Shown here piece by piece: positions 7,810 to 16,095 of a stretch of 26,002 nt of DNA. The DNA comes from an uncultured Loktanella sp. (GTDB taxonomy: Bacteria; Pseudomonadota; Alphaproteobacteria; Rhodobacterales; Rhodobacteraceae). Location of the stretch: the NCBI GenBank assembly GCA_913061335.1, contig CAJXTP010000011.1, forward strand, positions 1 through 26,002. Reading direction: 5' to 3'. A program made the position numbers and the translations under genes. Positions within the stretch are counted from its first letter, which is position 1, and each line of letters begins with the position of its first letter. Below the pieces are notes generated by a model, which did not search any database, was not told where the DNA came from, and saw only the letters and a list, made by a program, of their open reading frames with translations.

Positions 7810-9870
7810 ATGCGTGTTCTTGCTGTTTGTCTTGCGTTGGCGTGGCCCGCCAATAGCGTTGTCGCCCAAAGCGCCGATGCGATTGCCGCGGTGCGCGCTA
7901 TTTCCCAAGATGGATGGGATGCGGCTTACGGCATGATCGATCCGGATGATACCCTGACCCGGGATGTCATCACTTGGATGCGATTGCGCGAAGGTGGCAC
8001 AACGTTTGCAGATTACCAAGGGTTCACACCCCGCCGCGCCGATTGGCCGGGCATGGACCGCGTGCTTGCTAAGGGTGAAGAGGTCCTACCCGCCGAGATT
8101 TTGCCCGCCACGACGATCGCGTGGTTCGCGGGCCGGATGCCCGAAACAGGCGAAGGCGCTGTCCGGTTGGCCGAGGCGTTGATTGCCACCAATGACACGA
8201 CAGCCGCCCATGCCATGTTGATTGACGTTTGGCTGACATCCAATCTGACCGACACTGGCCATGCCGCCATGATTGATGCCTTTGCAGAGGTGCTTGCCCC
8301 CCATCACGCCGCCCGCACCGATGCATTGCTTTGGCGTTGGCGCACGGCGTCTGCGGCGCGAATGGTTGCGTTGTTGGATGATGATCAGGCCGCTTTGGCG
8401 CTGGCGCGGCTCGCTTATATTAGCAAAGCGAGCGATATTGTCGCGCGTGTCGATGCCGTACCGCCCGCGTTGAAAAACAGCGCTGGGCTGGGTTATGACC
8501 GCTATAACTGGTTGGCGGATCGCGGCGACCGGACTGCTGCCATCGTCATTCTTAAGGCCCGTTCAACCAGTGCCGCCGCATTGGGAGAGCCGTTTCGCTG
8601 GTCGGGGTGGCGCAGGTCGTTGGCCCGTTGGGAAATGCGCGAGGGCCGCGCGCAAAGCGCCTATGATCTTGCATCGCAGCATTTCTTAACGGACGGATCG
8701 TCGTTTGCTGATCTCGAATGGGTCGCGGGCTATGTCGCGCTGACGTATCTGGATGATCCTGCGCTTGCCCTGACCCATTTTCAGGCCGCAAATGCAGCGG
8801 TCACAAGTCCGATTTCTGTGGGCCGGATGCAATATTGGATTGGCCGCAGTCACGCCGATTTGGATGATCAAACCGCTGCTGTTTCCGCTTATCAGATTGC
8901 TGCCCAGCATCAGACCGGATTTTACGGGTTGCTGGCGGCGCAAATGTTGGGGCTTTCGTTGGATGCAGCGTTGACGGGGGCGGCTGACCCAACCGATTGG
9001 CAGGGCGCGCCGTTTATGTCGGATGACCTTACGCTTGCAGCGCTGACGTTGTTGCAGGCAGGTGAGCGCGGGCATGCTGTCCGGTTCTTTGCGCAATTGG
9101 GCAAGCAGTTGTCGCGCGATGATCTGGCCCGTCTTGGTGCGTGGTTGCGCAGCAAAGACGAGGCATTTTATGCCGTTTTGCTGGGCAAAACGGCAGTGGC
9201 GCGCGGTGTGCTGGTCCCGTCGATCTATTTCCCGCTGCACGACCTGGCCGACATGGATCAGCCTGTGCCGCCTGCGTTGTCATTATCGATTGCGCGGCGC
9301 GAGAGCGAATTTAATGCCGGCGTCGGCAGCCCTGTTGGGGCACTTGGGTTGATGCAGCTGATGCCTGCTACCGCGCAGGAAGTCGCGGGTTTCATCGGTG
9401 AGCCGTATTCGCGTGCCCGTCTGACAAGCGATTGGGAATATAATGCGCGGTTGGGGTCGAAATATCTGTCGGTTTTGGAGGAGGACTTTGGCTATTCTCC
9501 GGTCATGATGGCGGCTGGATATAACGCGGGGCCGAGCCGTCCGAAGATATGGATGGACGCGCGCGGTGATCCGCGTGTCGGCGAAGTGGATGTGGTTGAT
9601 TGGATCGAGCACATTCCGTTCCGCGAGACCCGCAATTACGTGATGCGGGTGACGGAATCCATTCCGATCTACGAGGCGCGTTTGACTGGCAAGGTTGGCC
9701 CTATCCGGTTCACCGATCTGTTGATTGGGATGAAACCGAACATCCGGCCCCGTCCGCGACCTGCGACGCTAGAGACAACGCCCGTTGCCGCGCCCGACCC
9801 CGAGGCGCGAGCCTCGCGGTCGCCCGCGGCCCCTTCAGGTATCCGCCCCGTCAGCCGTCCGGGCGGTTGA
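7810..9870 (+). CDS. Soluble lytic murein transglycosylase
   Basis: A 686-residue periplasmic Slt-type enzyme that cleaves the glycan strands of peptidoglycan, forming 1,6-anhydro-muramic ends. It opens with a signal peptide (MRVLAVCLALAWPANSVVAQ). A long helical superhelix rich in Ala-based TPR/U-shaped repeats follows, and the catalytic SLT domain begins near residue 490. The catalytic glutamate is E498 in ARRESEF, followed by GLMQLMPATAQE, AAGYNAGPSR and RETRNYVMRV, all standard. A Pro/Arg-rich tail ends the protein. The start at 7810 has GAGG 8 bases upstream and yields the signal peptide; the open frame extends 15 codons further. Its 3' end overlaps the convergent transporter gene by 20 bases. 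Confidence 0.93.
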   Translation: MRVLAVCLALAWPANSVVAQSADAIAAVRAISQDGWDAAYGMIDPDDTLTRDVITWMRLREGGTTFADYQGFTPRRADWPGMDRVLAKGEEVLPAEILPATTIAWFAGRMPETGEGAVRLAEALIATNDTTAAHAMLIDVWLTSNLTDTGHAAMIDAFAEVLAPHHAARTDALLWRWRTASAARMVALLDDDQAALALARLAYISKASDIVARVDAVPPALKNSAGLGYDRYNWLADRGDRTAAIVILKARSTSAAALGEPFRWSGWRRSLARWEMREGRAQSAYDLASQHFLTDGSSFADLEWVAGYVALTYLDDPALALTHFQAANAAVTSPISVGRMQYWIGRSHADLDDQTAAVSAYQIAAQHQTGFYGLLAAQMLGLSLDAALTGAADPTDWQGAPFMSDDLTLAALTLLQAGERGHAVRFFAQLGKQLSRDDLARLGAWLRSKDEAFYAVLLGKTAVARGVLVPSIYFPLHDLADMDQPVPPALSLSIARRESEFNAGVGSPVGALGLMQLMPATAQEVAGFIGEPYSRARLTSDWEYNARLGSKYLSVLEEDFGYSPVMMAAGYNAGPSRPKIWMDARGDPRVGEVDVVDWIEHIPFRETRNYVMRVTESIPIYEARLTGKVGPIRFTDLLIGMKPNIRPRPRPATLETTPVAAPDPEARASRSPAAPSGIRPVSRPGG

Positions 9871-10726
9871 CGCGGCGCGCACGCAGCAGCGTGAACAGCC
9901 CAGCGGCCACGACGATGCAGGCCCCAATCGCCACGTTGGTTTCCAGCTTTTCGCCAAAGACGCTGATCCCGATCGATGTGGCGAACACCAGTTGCAGATA
10001 GGCAAATGGTTGCACGGCGGATGCCTCGGCGACTTCGTAGGTTTTTATCAACAAGAAATGCCCTGTCACCCCTGTGACGCAGAGCGCGCTCATCCAGACC
10101 CAGTCGCTTCCGATCATTGGCTCCCAGAACCAGACGCCGACGCATGTCATGCCAACCGCCCCGGCAATACCGGTCCAGAAGAACGACGTTGCTGCCTTGT
10201 CGCGCCGTGCTGCATAGCGCGTAAGCAGGCCGTAGATCGCAAATAAAATCGCTGAGGTCATCGGGATCACAGCATAGGGTGAAAACACCCCGACGCCCGG
10301 TTGCAAAATCACGAGCACGCCGACAAAGCCGATTGCGATGGCTGTCCAGCGTCGCCAGCCGACGGTTTCGCCCAAGATCGGCCCCGATAATGCCGCCACC
10401 AGCAGCGGATAGCTTGCAAAGATCGCGTGGCTTTCGATTAGCCCCAGTTTTACGAATGCAAAGACCATCACGCAAATTTCTGCCGCCAGTAACAGCCCGC
10501 GTGTGATTTGCAGGATCGGTTGGCTGGTGGCGGCTGCAACGCGGATCGAGCCTTGGGTTCGGATCGCGATTGCGATCACAAAGGCCGCAAAGAACCAATA
10601 CCGGATCATCACGATCATCAGCACGTTGTATTCTGCTGCTAGGTGCCGCGAGATCCCGTCTTGGACCGCGAACACAAATGATGTGGCACACATAAGCCAG
10701 ATGCCGAGCCGGATGTTATTTTGCAT
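9851..10726 (-). CDS. EamA-type drug/metabolite transporter (DMT family)
   Basis: A 291-residue inner-membrane protein with about ten hydrophobic segments arranged as two EamA repeats of five. The N-terminal repeat has the familiar SFVFAVQDGISRHLA and, at its end, GETVGWRRWTAIAIGFVGVLVILQPG; the C-terminal repeat has PFAYLQLVFATSIGISVFGEK. Such proteins usually export metabolites or amino acids, but the substrate cannot be read from the sequence. The gene overlaps the upstream mnmD by 11 bases, so the two are co-transcribed, without an obvious functional link. Its end overlaps the convergent transglycosylase gene by 20 bases. No start ambiguity: the ATG at 10726 begins with MQNNIRLGIWLM, normal for the family. 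Confidence 0.9.
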   Translation of the reverse strand: MQNNIRLGIWLMCATSFVFAVQDGISRHLAAEYNVLMIVMIRYWFFAAFVIAIAIRTQGSIRVAAATSQPILQITRGLLLAAEICVMVFAFVKLGLIESHAIFASYPLLVAALSGPILGETVGWRRWTAIAIGFVGVLVILQPGVGVFSPYAVIPMTSAILFAIYGLLTRYAARRDKAATSFFWTGIAGAVGMTCVGVWFWEPMIGSDWVWMSALCVTGVTGHFLLIKTYEVAEASAVQPFAYLQLVFATSIGISVFGEKLETNVAIGACIVVAAGLFTLLRARRVNRPDG

Positions 10727-11408
10727 TGCGTAACCTTGCCACTGTCATATGCCATTTGCGCCCAAAGCCTTTTATGCGCGTCACGTCAAAGCCTGCGACG
10801 TCCAGTGATTTGCGTATATGCCCTGCTGCTGAATAGGTGGCTGCGGTCCCATCGCGGGCCGTATGCTTTGCGACGTGTTCCAGTAGGGCAGGTTCCCAAA
10901 GTTCAGGGTTCTTATCTGGTGAAAATCCGTCGAGAAACCATGCATCTGCCGCCCCATCCCATGCGGGCAGGGTTTGGCGTGCGTCTCCGATGATGACCTC
11001 AAGGATGACCCCATCAGCTAATGTGACTTCCCCTGCATCTGGGCTCCATTTATCCAATAGGATTTCGGCTAGATGTCCCAGTTGTGGGAATGCTATTAGT
11101 GCTGCCTTCATATCGGTTATCGCCATCGGATAGGCCTCGAAGGATGTAAACCGCAGCTGCCCTTTGGTCTCTGCTTTGATCCATGCGTCCCACGTTACCA
11201 AAAGGTTCAGGCCTGTCCCGAAGCCCAGTTCGCCGATATGAATGTCGCTGCCAAACCGATCTGGCAGATTGTTCCCTGCAAGGAATACATATTGCGTTTC
11301 GGCCACCCCGTCTTTGAGCGAATAATACGGGTCGTCGAATTGGTCGGACACAGGCACGCGGCCTGCGTCAGTGTCTTGCCAAGTAAGGGAAGCCGTCTGG
11401 TTGATCAT
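10716..11408 (-). CDS. mnmD: Stand-alone MnmD: tRNA wobble-uridine aminomethyl methyltransferase
   Basis: A 230-residue SAM-dependent methyltransferase equal to the methyltransferase half of MnmC (DUF752/Methyltransf_30). It methylates the 5-aminomethyl-2-thiouridine at position 34 of certain tRNAs to give the methylaminomethyl form. The SAM loop is GELGFGTG at 59-66, and the catalytic-region motif DAWFLDGFSPDKNPELW covers residues 155-171; both are diagnostic. The N-terminal DDPYYSLKDGVAETQYVFL is also typical. The usual fused FAD domain is absent and instead lies on the opposite strand 48 bases away. The gene is followed, with overlap, by the DMT transporter. The modification pathway starts with MnmE/MnmG, which are outside the window. 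Confidence 0.92.
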   Translation of the reverse strand: MINQTASLTWQDTDAGRVPVSDQFDDPYYSLKDGVAETQYVFLAGNNLPDRFGSDIHIGELGFGTGLNLLVTWDAWIKAETKGQLRFTSFEAYPMAITDMKAALIAFPQLGHLAEILLDKWSPDAGEVTLADGVILEVIIGDARQTLPAWDGAADAWFLDGFSPDKNPELWEPALLEHVAKHTARDGTAATYSAAGHIRKSLDVAGFDVTRIKGFGRKWHMTVARLRNAK

Positions 11409-11456
11409 TGCGCGATGCCTTATGCAGGCCCAATCAATAGGGCGGAAAGGCCGGAT

Positions 11457-12494
11457 ATGGCAACGGTTGATGTGACAGTGATGGGTGCGGGCGTTTTTGG
11501 CCTGTCGGTGGCCTATGCGTGTTTACTGCGCGGAGCAAAGGTTCAGGTGATTGATCCGGCGGGCGTGGGTACGGGTGCCAGTGGCGGGATCATTGGCGCG
11601 CTTGCCCCGCATGTGCCGGAACAATGGAATGCCAAGAAGGCGTTTCAGTTGGATAGTTTGCTGATGCAGGCTGCGTTCTGGGAGCAGGTTGGCGCCCGAT
11701 CTGGGATGCCGACGGGGTATGCCCGCAATGGCAGGCTTCAGCCGCTTGCGGATGTCGCGGCTGTTGATTTGGCCCAAGCGCGTGCGCGCAGTGCAAGTTC
11801 GCTTTGGGAGGGGCAGGCATCTTGGGATGTGATCCCTGCACCCACCGTTGATTGGTCGCCGCCAAGCCCAAGCGGGCAGGTTGTGTTTGATACGTTGTCG
11901 GCCTTGATCCATCCGCGCCAAGCGACGCTGGCTTTGGCGGCTGCAGTGACGGCTTTAGGCGGTCGGATCGATCTTGAAGGTGCGCCGCAGGGCAAGGTGG
12001 TTTGGGCAACCGGTTGGGCCGGATTGGACGATATGACTGCGAAGCACCATCGCTTGATTGGGAGTGGCATCAAAGGGCAGGGTGCGTTGTTGGATTTTGA
12101 TGCGCGTGGGATGCCGCAGCTATATGCAGATACGCTCCATATTATCCCGCACAACGATGGCACGGTTGCTGTTGGTGGCACAACTGAACGTGAGTTTGAC
12201 GACCCCTTTGGTACGGACGCGCAGCTGGAAGATATCATTGCGCGTGTCCGCCGTGCCGTGCCGATTTTGGCTGATGCGCCGATCATTGAGCGCTGGGCAG
12301 GATTGCGCCCGCGCAGCAGGTCACGCGCCCCGATGCTGGGTGTTCATCCGTTTATCAAGGATGCGTTTGTGGCCAATGGCGGGTTTAAAATTGGCTTTGG
12401 CATGGCCCCGAAGGCGGGCGAAGTCATGGCCGATTTGATCTTGGATGATCGCGACACGATACCGGATGATTTTAAGCCGGATCGAAGCCTGTAG
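11457..12494 (+). CDS. FAD-dependent oxidase, DAO/MnmC-oxidase-like
   Basis: A 345-residue FAD-dependent oxidoreductase of the DAO (D-amino acid oxidase) fold. The dinucleotide-binding motif GAGVFG is at residues 10-15, followed by an ASGGIIGALAPHVPEQWN segment that is close to the ASGNRQGALYP-type motif of the MnmC oxidase domain, and a C-terminal ERWAGLRPRSRSRAPMLG with GGFKIGFGMAPKAGE closing the FAD fold. In fused MnmC this domain removes the carboxymethyl group from cmnm5s2U in tRNA so that MnmD can methylate the product. Position next to mnmD makes that role likely, but ThiO/glycine oxidase-like activity is possible. The start at 11457 was chosen for its GGAAAGG ribosome-binding site and the adjoining FAD motif; the open frame is 73 codons longer but that part lies antisense within mnmD. 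Confidence 0.8.
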   Translation: MATVDVTVMGAGVFGLSVAYACLLRGAKVQVIDPAGVGTGASGGIIGALAPHVPEQWNAKKAFQLDSLLMQAAFWEQVGARSGMPTGYARNGRLQPLADVAAVDLAQARARSASSLWEGQASWDVIPAPTVDWSPPSPSGQVVFDTLSALIHPRQATLALAAAVTALGGRIDLEGAPQGKVVWATGWAGLDDMTAKHHRLIGSGIKGQGALLDFDARGMPQLYADTLHIIPHNDGTVAVGGTTEREFDDPFGTDAQLEDIIARVRRAVPILADAPIIERWAGLRPRSRSRAPMLGVHPFIKDAFVANGGFKIGFGMAPKAGEVMADLILDDRDTIPDDFKPDRSL

Positions 12495-12495
12495 C

Positions 12496-13290
12496 CTATG
12501 TTGCCTCGGCGGCCATGCATTGCCGCCCGTCTGGCCCGCGCACCCATGCGCGCCCGTCTTTCCAGCATAGCGTTGCAGTCTCGTGATGCATAAGCGGTGA
12601 TGTTGCGCGGTATGAAAATGTTTGCAGCCCGCCCAGTTGGCGTTGCGCCAGTCCCATCAAAAGATGCGCTAAAAGCGGGCCATGCACGACGAGACCGTCG
12701 TAGCCTTCGACATCGCGGGCGTAGGTTTCATCGTAGTGAATACGGTGCCCGTTGAACGTGAGCGCGGAATAGCGAAACAGCAGCGTGCTGTCGAATGTAA
12801 CCTGTTCTGAGAGGGCTTCATCGGTGCTGGCGATTGGTGGCGGTACGGTGGTTGCGGGGGGCGGTACGCGGTAGACCAGTTCTTGCCATTCGGTCAGCGC
12901 AAGGGTTTGTCGTTGCCGGAAATCATGGCGCATGCGCACAAATGCCAGCGGTCCGCTGCGTCCATCTTTGCGGGTCACGCCTTCAATTGTGGAGGTTTTC
13001 TCGGCGCGGATACCTGCCAAAAGGGGCCGGTGGAACACAAGTTTTCCTGCCGCCCACATGCGCCGTGCACCCCCCATATTGGGGATGAACTGTCCGGTTG
13101 CTGGATGCCCGTCTTGGCCCAACACGTCTGGCGTTTGCGGATCCCAAAAGTAGATGTGATGCGCAAAGGGCGGTAGGACATCGCCGGTTGCAATTGATGG
13201 TGTTTGCCCCAAAGCCGCCTGAAGCGCTTGCGCCCGAGCAACATCCATCATGTCGACTTGTGTTTGCGCGCGAAGGGGTTGTCCTGTCAT
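12496..13290 (-). CDS. MaoC/FAS1-like hot-dog dehydratase (acyl-CoA hydratase)
   Basis: A 264-residue double hot-dog protein. The N-terminal half (about 1-140) is a FAS1-type dehydratase-like domain with GQFIPNMGGARRMWAAG and FHRPLLAG. The C-terminal half has the hydratase signature RYSALTFNGHRIHYD at residues 173-187 and LVVHGPLLAHL at 200-210, where the His and Asn/Asp residues should handle water addition to an enoyl-thioester. Close relatives include mesaconyl-C4-CoA hydratase and itaconyl-CoA hydratase-type proteins, so it may act on a branched C4/C5 dicarboxylyl-CoA, possibly feeding the same acyl-CoA chemistry as mcl1 some 10 kb away; that is inference. Its stop codon is 1 base from the convergent oxidase stop. 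The exact substrate is uncertain. Confidence 0.78.
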   Translation of the reverse strand: MTGQPLRAQTQVDMMDVARAQALQAALGQTPSIATGDVLPPFAHHIYFWDPQTPDVLGQDGHPATGQFIPNMGGARRMWAAGKLVFHRPLLAGIRAEKTSTIEGVTRKDGRSGPLAFVRMRHDFRQRQTLALTEWQELVYRVPPPATTVPPPIASTDEALSEQVTFDSTLLFRYSALTFNGHRIHYDETYARDVEGYDGLVVHGPLLAHLLMGLAQRQLGGLQTFSYRATSPLMHHETATLCWKDGRAWVRGPDGRQCMAAEAT

Positions 13291-13326
13291 AATGAGATAT
13301 CATGCAGCAAAATAAGGACCGTGCAA

Positions 13327-13722
13327 ATGCCGATTGTTGATGGGTTGGATCATCTGGTGTTGACCGTGGCGAATATTGATCGCTCCGTTGGTTTTTACGC
13401 CAATGTATTGGGCATGACCGCCGAGGTATTTTATCCGGCGGATGGCAGTACCCGCACTGCGTTAAAGTTTGGTGTTCAAAAGATCAACTTGCATGCCGCT
13501 GCGACCCCGTTTGAACCCAAGGCCCGTCATCCCAGCGCGGGCAGCGCCGATTTGTGTTTTGTCAGCCAAGCGCCTTTGCATGACTGGCAGGCCCACCTCG
13601 CAGTTCATGAAGTCGAGATCATTGCGGGACCGATCACGCGCACCGGAGCCACGGGCCCGCTGTTGTCGCTTTATGTGCGTGATCCTGACGGTAACCTGAT
13701 CGAGATTTCAAATTATGCCTAG
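13327..13722 (+). CDS. VOC-superfamily (glyoxalase-fold) protein
   Basis: A single-domain vicinal-oxygen-chelate protein of 131 residues. The two beta-alpha-beta-beta-beta modules are seen, with LDHLVLTVANIDRSVGFYANVLGM at the front (split here only for reading: H9 is the probable first metal ligand), INLHAAATPFEPKARHP in the middle and DPDGNLIEISNY at the end (E126 the probable last ligand). The pattern is that of the GLOD5/glyoxalase-like subgroup, whose reaction is not defined. The ATG at 13327 has AAGGA about 8 bases upstream. It precedes the TPP-enzyme gene on the same strand with a 98-base gap, so co-transcription is possible but not certain. Confidence 0.83.
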   Translation: MPIVDGLDHLVLTVANIDRSVGFYANVLGMTAEVFYPADGSTRTALKFGVQKINLHAAATPFEPKARHPSAGSADLCFVSQAPLHDWQAHLAVHEVEIIAGPITRTGATGPLLSLYVRDPDGNLIEISNYA

Positions 13723-13757
13723 TTGCGCGGACTTGGGCAGGGATGGCCGAATGCGGT

Positions 13758-13789
13758 TGCCAGTTGGCATGGTCTGACACATGTTGTGT
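13758..13789 (+). promoter_or_regulatory. Two short palindromes upstream of the TPP-enzyme gene
   Basis: TGCCA-GT-TGGCA (13758-13769) and ACACA-TGT-TGTGT (13777-13789) are both perfect five-base inverted repeats, in tandem 30-60 bases before the start at 13821. They could be operator sites for a dimeric regulator of this gene, but the arms are short and chance occurrence is possible. Confidence 0.3.
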
Positions 13790-13820
13790 TCAAATTTGGC
13801 AGACTCAAGGGCAGGCAGAT

Positions 13821-15470
13821 ATGCAGCGGCACGGCGGAAAAATCCTAAGCGATCAATTGGTGAAACTTGGTGTTGAACGGGTGTTCTCGGTGCCGGGGGA
13901 AAGTTTTCTGGCGGCGCTGGACGGGCTGCTTGATAGCGGGATCGCGAATGTTGTTTGTCGCCAAGAAGGCGGTGCCGCGATGATGGCTGAGGCTTACGGC
14001 AAGATGACAGGGCAGCCGGGCGTGTGTTTTGTGACCCGCGGACCGGGGGCCACGAACGCAAGTGCGGGGGTGCATATCGCCCAACAAGATAGCACGCCGA
14101 TGGTGTTGTTTGTCGGCCAAATCGACAACCGCCTGACCGACCGTGAGACGTTCCAAGAGGTCGATTACCGCGCGATGTTTGGCGGCGTTGCCAAATGGGT
14201 GGCGCAGATTGATCATACCGACCGCATAGCCGAATATGTCAGCCGCGCGTTTCAGGTGGCGACGTCTGGCCGTCCCGGTCCGGTGGTTTTGGCGTTGCCG
14301 GAGAATATGCTGAGCGCTGTATCTGATGCAGCTGATCGCCCTACATCGCCGGATATGAAGGTTTCTGATTTGTCGGGTGTCGCGGCTGATATGATGGCGC
14401 GCATTGCTGCGGCGGAGCGCCCGTTGGTGATCATTGGTGGCCCGCATTGGTCGGACAAAGCTGCTGCTGATTTGGCCCGTTTTGCTGAGGCGCACGGTCT
14501 GCCCGTAGCGTTAGGTTTTCGCCGTCAGGATTACCTTGATAACCGTCACCGTTGTTATGCGGGTGACCTGAATGTGGGTATCAACCCGCGACTTGGCGCG
14601 CGTATAAAGGCCGCTGATTTGTTGGTCGTTATTGGGTCTCGGTTTGGCGATATTGAGACCCAAGGCTATACCAACCCAGACCCAAATGACGCGGTGCCGA
14701 TGATCCATGTGCATGCGGATGCGGGTGAGATCGGCACGGTTTATCCCGCACAAATGGGTGTCGTGGCTGATGCGCCTGCGATGATCGCGGCGCTTGCCAC
14801 ATTGCCGTCTTGTGGGGCGGATTGGTCTGCTTGGGTCGCTGATGCGCGCGCGGATTACGAGGCTTGGTTGGTGCCTACCGTCAGCCCCGGTGATCTAAAG
14901 CAAGAGGATGTTATTGGCTGGTTATCGGATAATTTGCCTGAAGATGCGATACTGACGAATGGCGCGGGGAATTATGCCGCGTGGTTGCATCGGTATTTTG
15001 TCTACAAGGGATATGGCACTCAGTTGGCCCCGACATCTGGGTCAATGGGGTATGGGTTTCCTGCGGCGATTTCGGCGTCCTTGCAGCATCCTGAAAAAGT
15101 TGTGGTTTGTTTGGCCGGTGACGGGTGTTTTCAGATGACGTGCAATGAGTTGTCGACCGCTGCCCAGCATGGTGCGACACCGATTGTCGTGGTGATGGAC
15201 AATGGCCGCTATGGCACGATCCGGATGCATCAGGAAAAGACCTATCCGGGGCGGGTGTCTGGGACGGCTTTGGTGAACCCTGATTTTGCGGCTTTGGCGC
15301 GTGCATATGGCGGGTACGGTGAGCATGTCACAAAGTCGGCGGATTTTGCGGATGCATTTGCGCGTGCCCGTGCGTCGGGGACATTTGCGGTCATTGCTTG
15401 CAAGGTTGACGATGAGGCGTTGTCGACGGGGGCGACATTATCGGCTGTGCGTAAGGCGGCTGGAGGGTAA
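13821..15470 (+). CDS. Thiamine-diphosphate-dependent enzyme, acetolactate synthase-like
   Basis: A 549-residue protein with the three-domain layout of TPP enzymes (PYR, central, PP). The cofactor-activating glutamate is E49 in VVCRQEGGAAMMAEAYGK, and the PP domain carries GDG at 433-435 followed by the Asn of VVMDNGRYGTI, closing the Mg2+/TPP motif. FVTRGPGATNA and the QEVDY-type segment after RETF are typical of the acetolactate synthase large-subunit-like group. No regulatory small subunit gene follows, so it is probably not the housekeeping IlvB; it could be a decarboxylase or ligase of another 2-oxo acid. The start at 13821 begins at MQRHGGKILSDQL, as in relatives, with a GGCAGG upstream. 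Convergent with bluB, one base apart. Confidence 0.87.
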   Translation: MQRHGGKILSDQLVKLGVERVFSVPGESFLAALDGLLDSGIANVVCRQEGGAAMMAEAYGKMTGQPGVCFVTRGPGATNASAGVHIAQQDSTPMVLFVGQIDNRLTDRETFQEVDYRAMFGGVAKWVAQIDHTDRIAEYVSRAFQVATSGRPGPVVLALPENMLSAVSDAADRPTSPDMKVSDLSGVAADMMARIAAAERPLVIIGGPHWSDKAAADLARFAEAHGLPVALGFRRQDYLDNRHRCYAGDLNVGINPRLGARIKAADLLVVIGSRFGDIETQGYTNPDPNDAVPMIHVHADAGEIGTVYPAQMGVVADAPAMIAALATLPSCGADWSAWVADARADYEAWLVPTVSPGDLKQEDVIGWLSDNLPEDAILTNGAGNYAAWLHRYFVYKGYGTQLAPTSGSMGYGFPAAISASLQHPEKVVVCLAGDGCFQMTCNELSTAAQHGATPIVVVMDNGRYGTIRMHQEKTYPGRVSGTALVNPDFAALARAYGGYGEHVTKSADFADAFARARASGTFAVIACKVDDEALSTGATLSAVRKAAGG

Positions 15471-15471
15471 T

Positions 15472-16095
15472 CTAGATCATGTCCCAGCGTGTAGGCGTAT
15501 TTTCTTGCCAATCTTTGCGGTGCAACAGTGGCGTGTCGTCTTGAGTTTCTGCAATGCCAAGGCAAAGATAAGCCGTCAGCGACCATGTGGCCGGTGCATC
15601 CAGGATCGCGCAGATTTTGGCGGGGTTCACGATGGATACCCAGCCCATGCCGATGTTGTCGGCACGTGCGGCCAGCCAAAGCGTATGGATCGCGGCGACG
15701 GTCGAGTAATCCAGCATTTCAGGCATGGTTTGCCGCCCCAGCCCGTGCCCTTCGGCGGGGGTGTGGTCGGTGAAGACGGCCAGATGTATGGGCGCGTCGT
15801 GCAGCCCTGCGAGTTTGAGTTTCATATAGGCGTTGCGCTTTGATCCGCTGTAGTTTGCGGCGGCTTTGGCGTTGGCATCTTCAAAGTCAGCGATGACGGC
15901 AGCGCGTTTGTCGGGGCTTTGTACCTGCACAACTCGCCAAGGGCGGGCGTTGCCCACAGAGGGCGCGAGGTCCATTGCGCTGCGCAGGTTTGCCAGTCTG
16001 TCGTCTGCAATTGGATCGGTTTTGAAGTTCCGCACGTCACGGCGCCATTCAAGCACGTCTTGCAAGGCGTCACGGTGGGATTGGTCGAGCTTCAT
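15472..16095 (-). CDS. bluB: 5,6-dimethylbenzimidazole synthase
   Basis: A 207-residue flavodestructase of the nitroreductase fold that breaks down reduced FMN with oxygen to make 5,6-dimethylbenzimidazole, the lower ligand of cobalamin. BluB-typical segments are seen: EWRRDVRNF near residues 17-24 (FMN phosphate contact), SVGNARPWRVVQV where the SxGxxxPW motif of the family occurs, and GMGWVSIVNPAKICAIL. The start MKLDQSHRDAL at 16095 was preferred to an ATG four codons earlier because it gives an ATGA overlap with the upstream Lin0512 gene and a GGA 7-8 bases upstream. That overlap means it is translated together with the Lin0512 pair. Confidence 0.94.
   Translation of the reverse strand: MKLDQSHRDALQDVLEWRRDVRNFKTDPIADDRLANLRSAMDLAPSVGNARPWRVVQVQSPDKRAAVIADFEDANAKAAANYSGSKRNAYMKLKLAGLHDAPIHLAVFTDHTPAEGHGLGRQTMPEMLDYSTVAAIHTLWLAARADNIGMGWVSIVNPAKICAILDAPATWSLTAYLCLGIAETQDDTPLLHRKDWQENTPTRWDMI

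Noticed and set aside
11238..11456. Upstream 73-codon extension of the FAD oxidase as a fused domain
   Set aside because: It is antisense within mnmD, shows no domain pattern, and a good ribosome-binding site exists at 11457.
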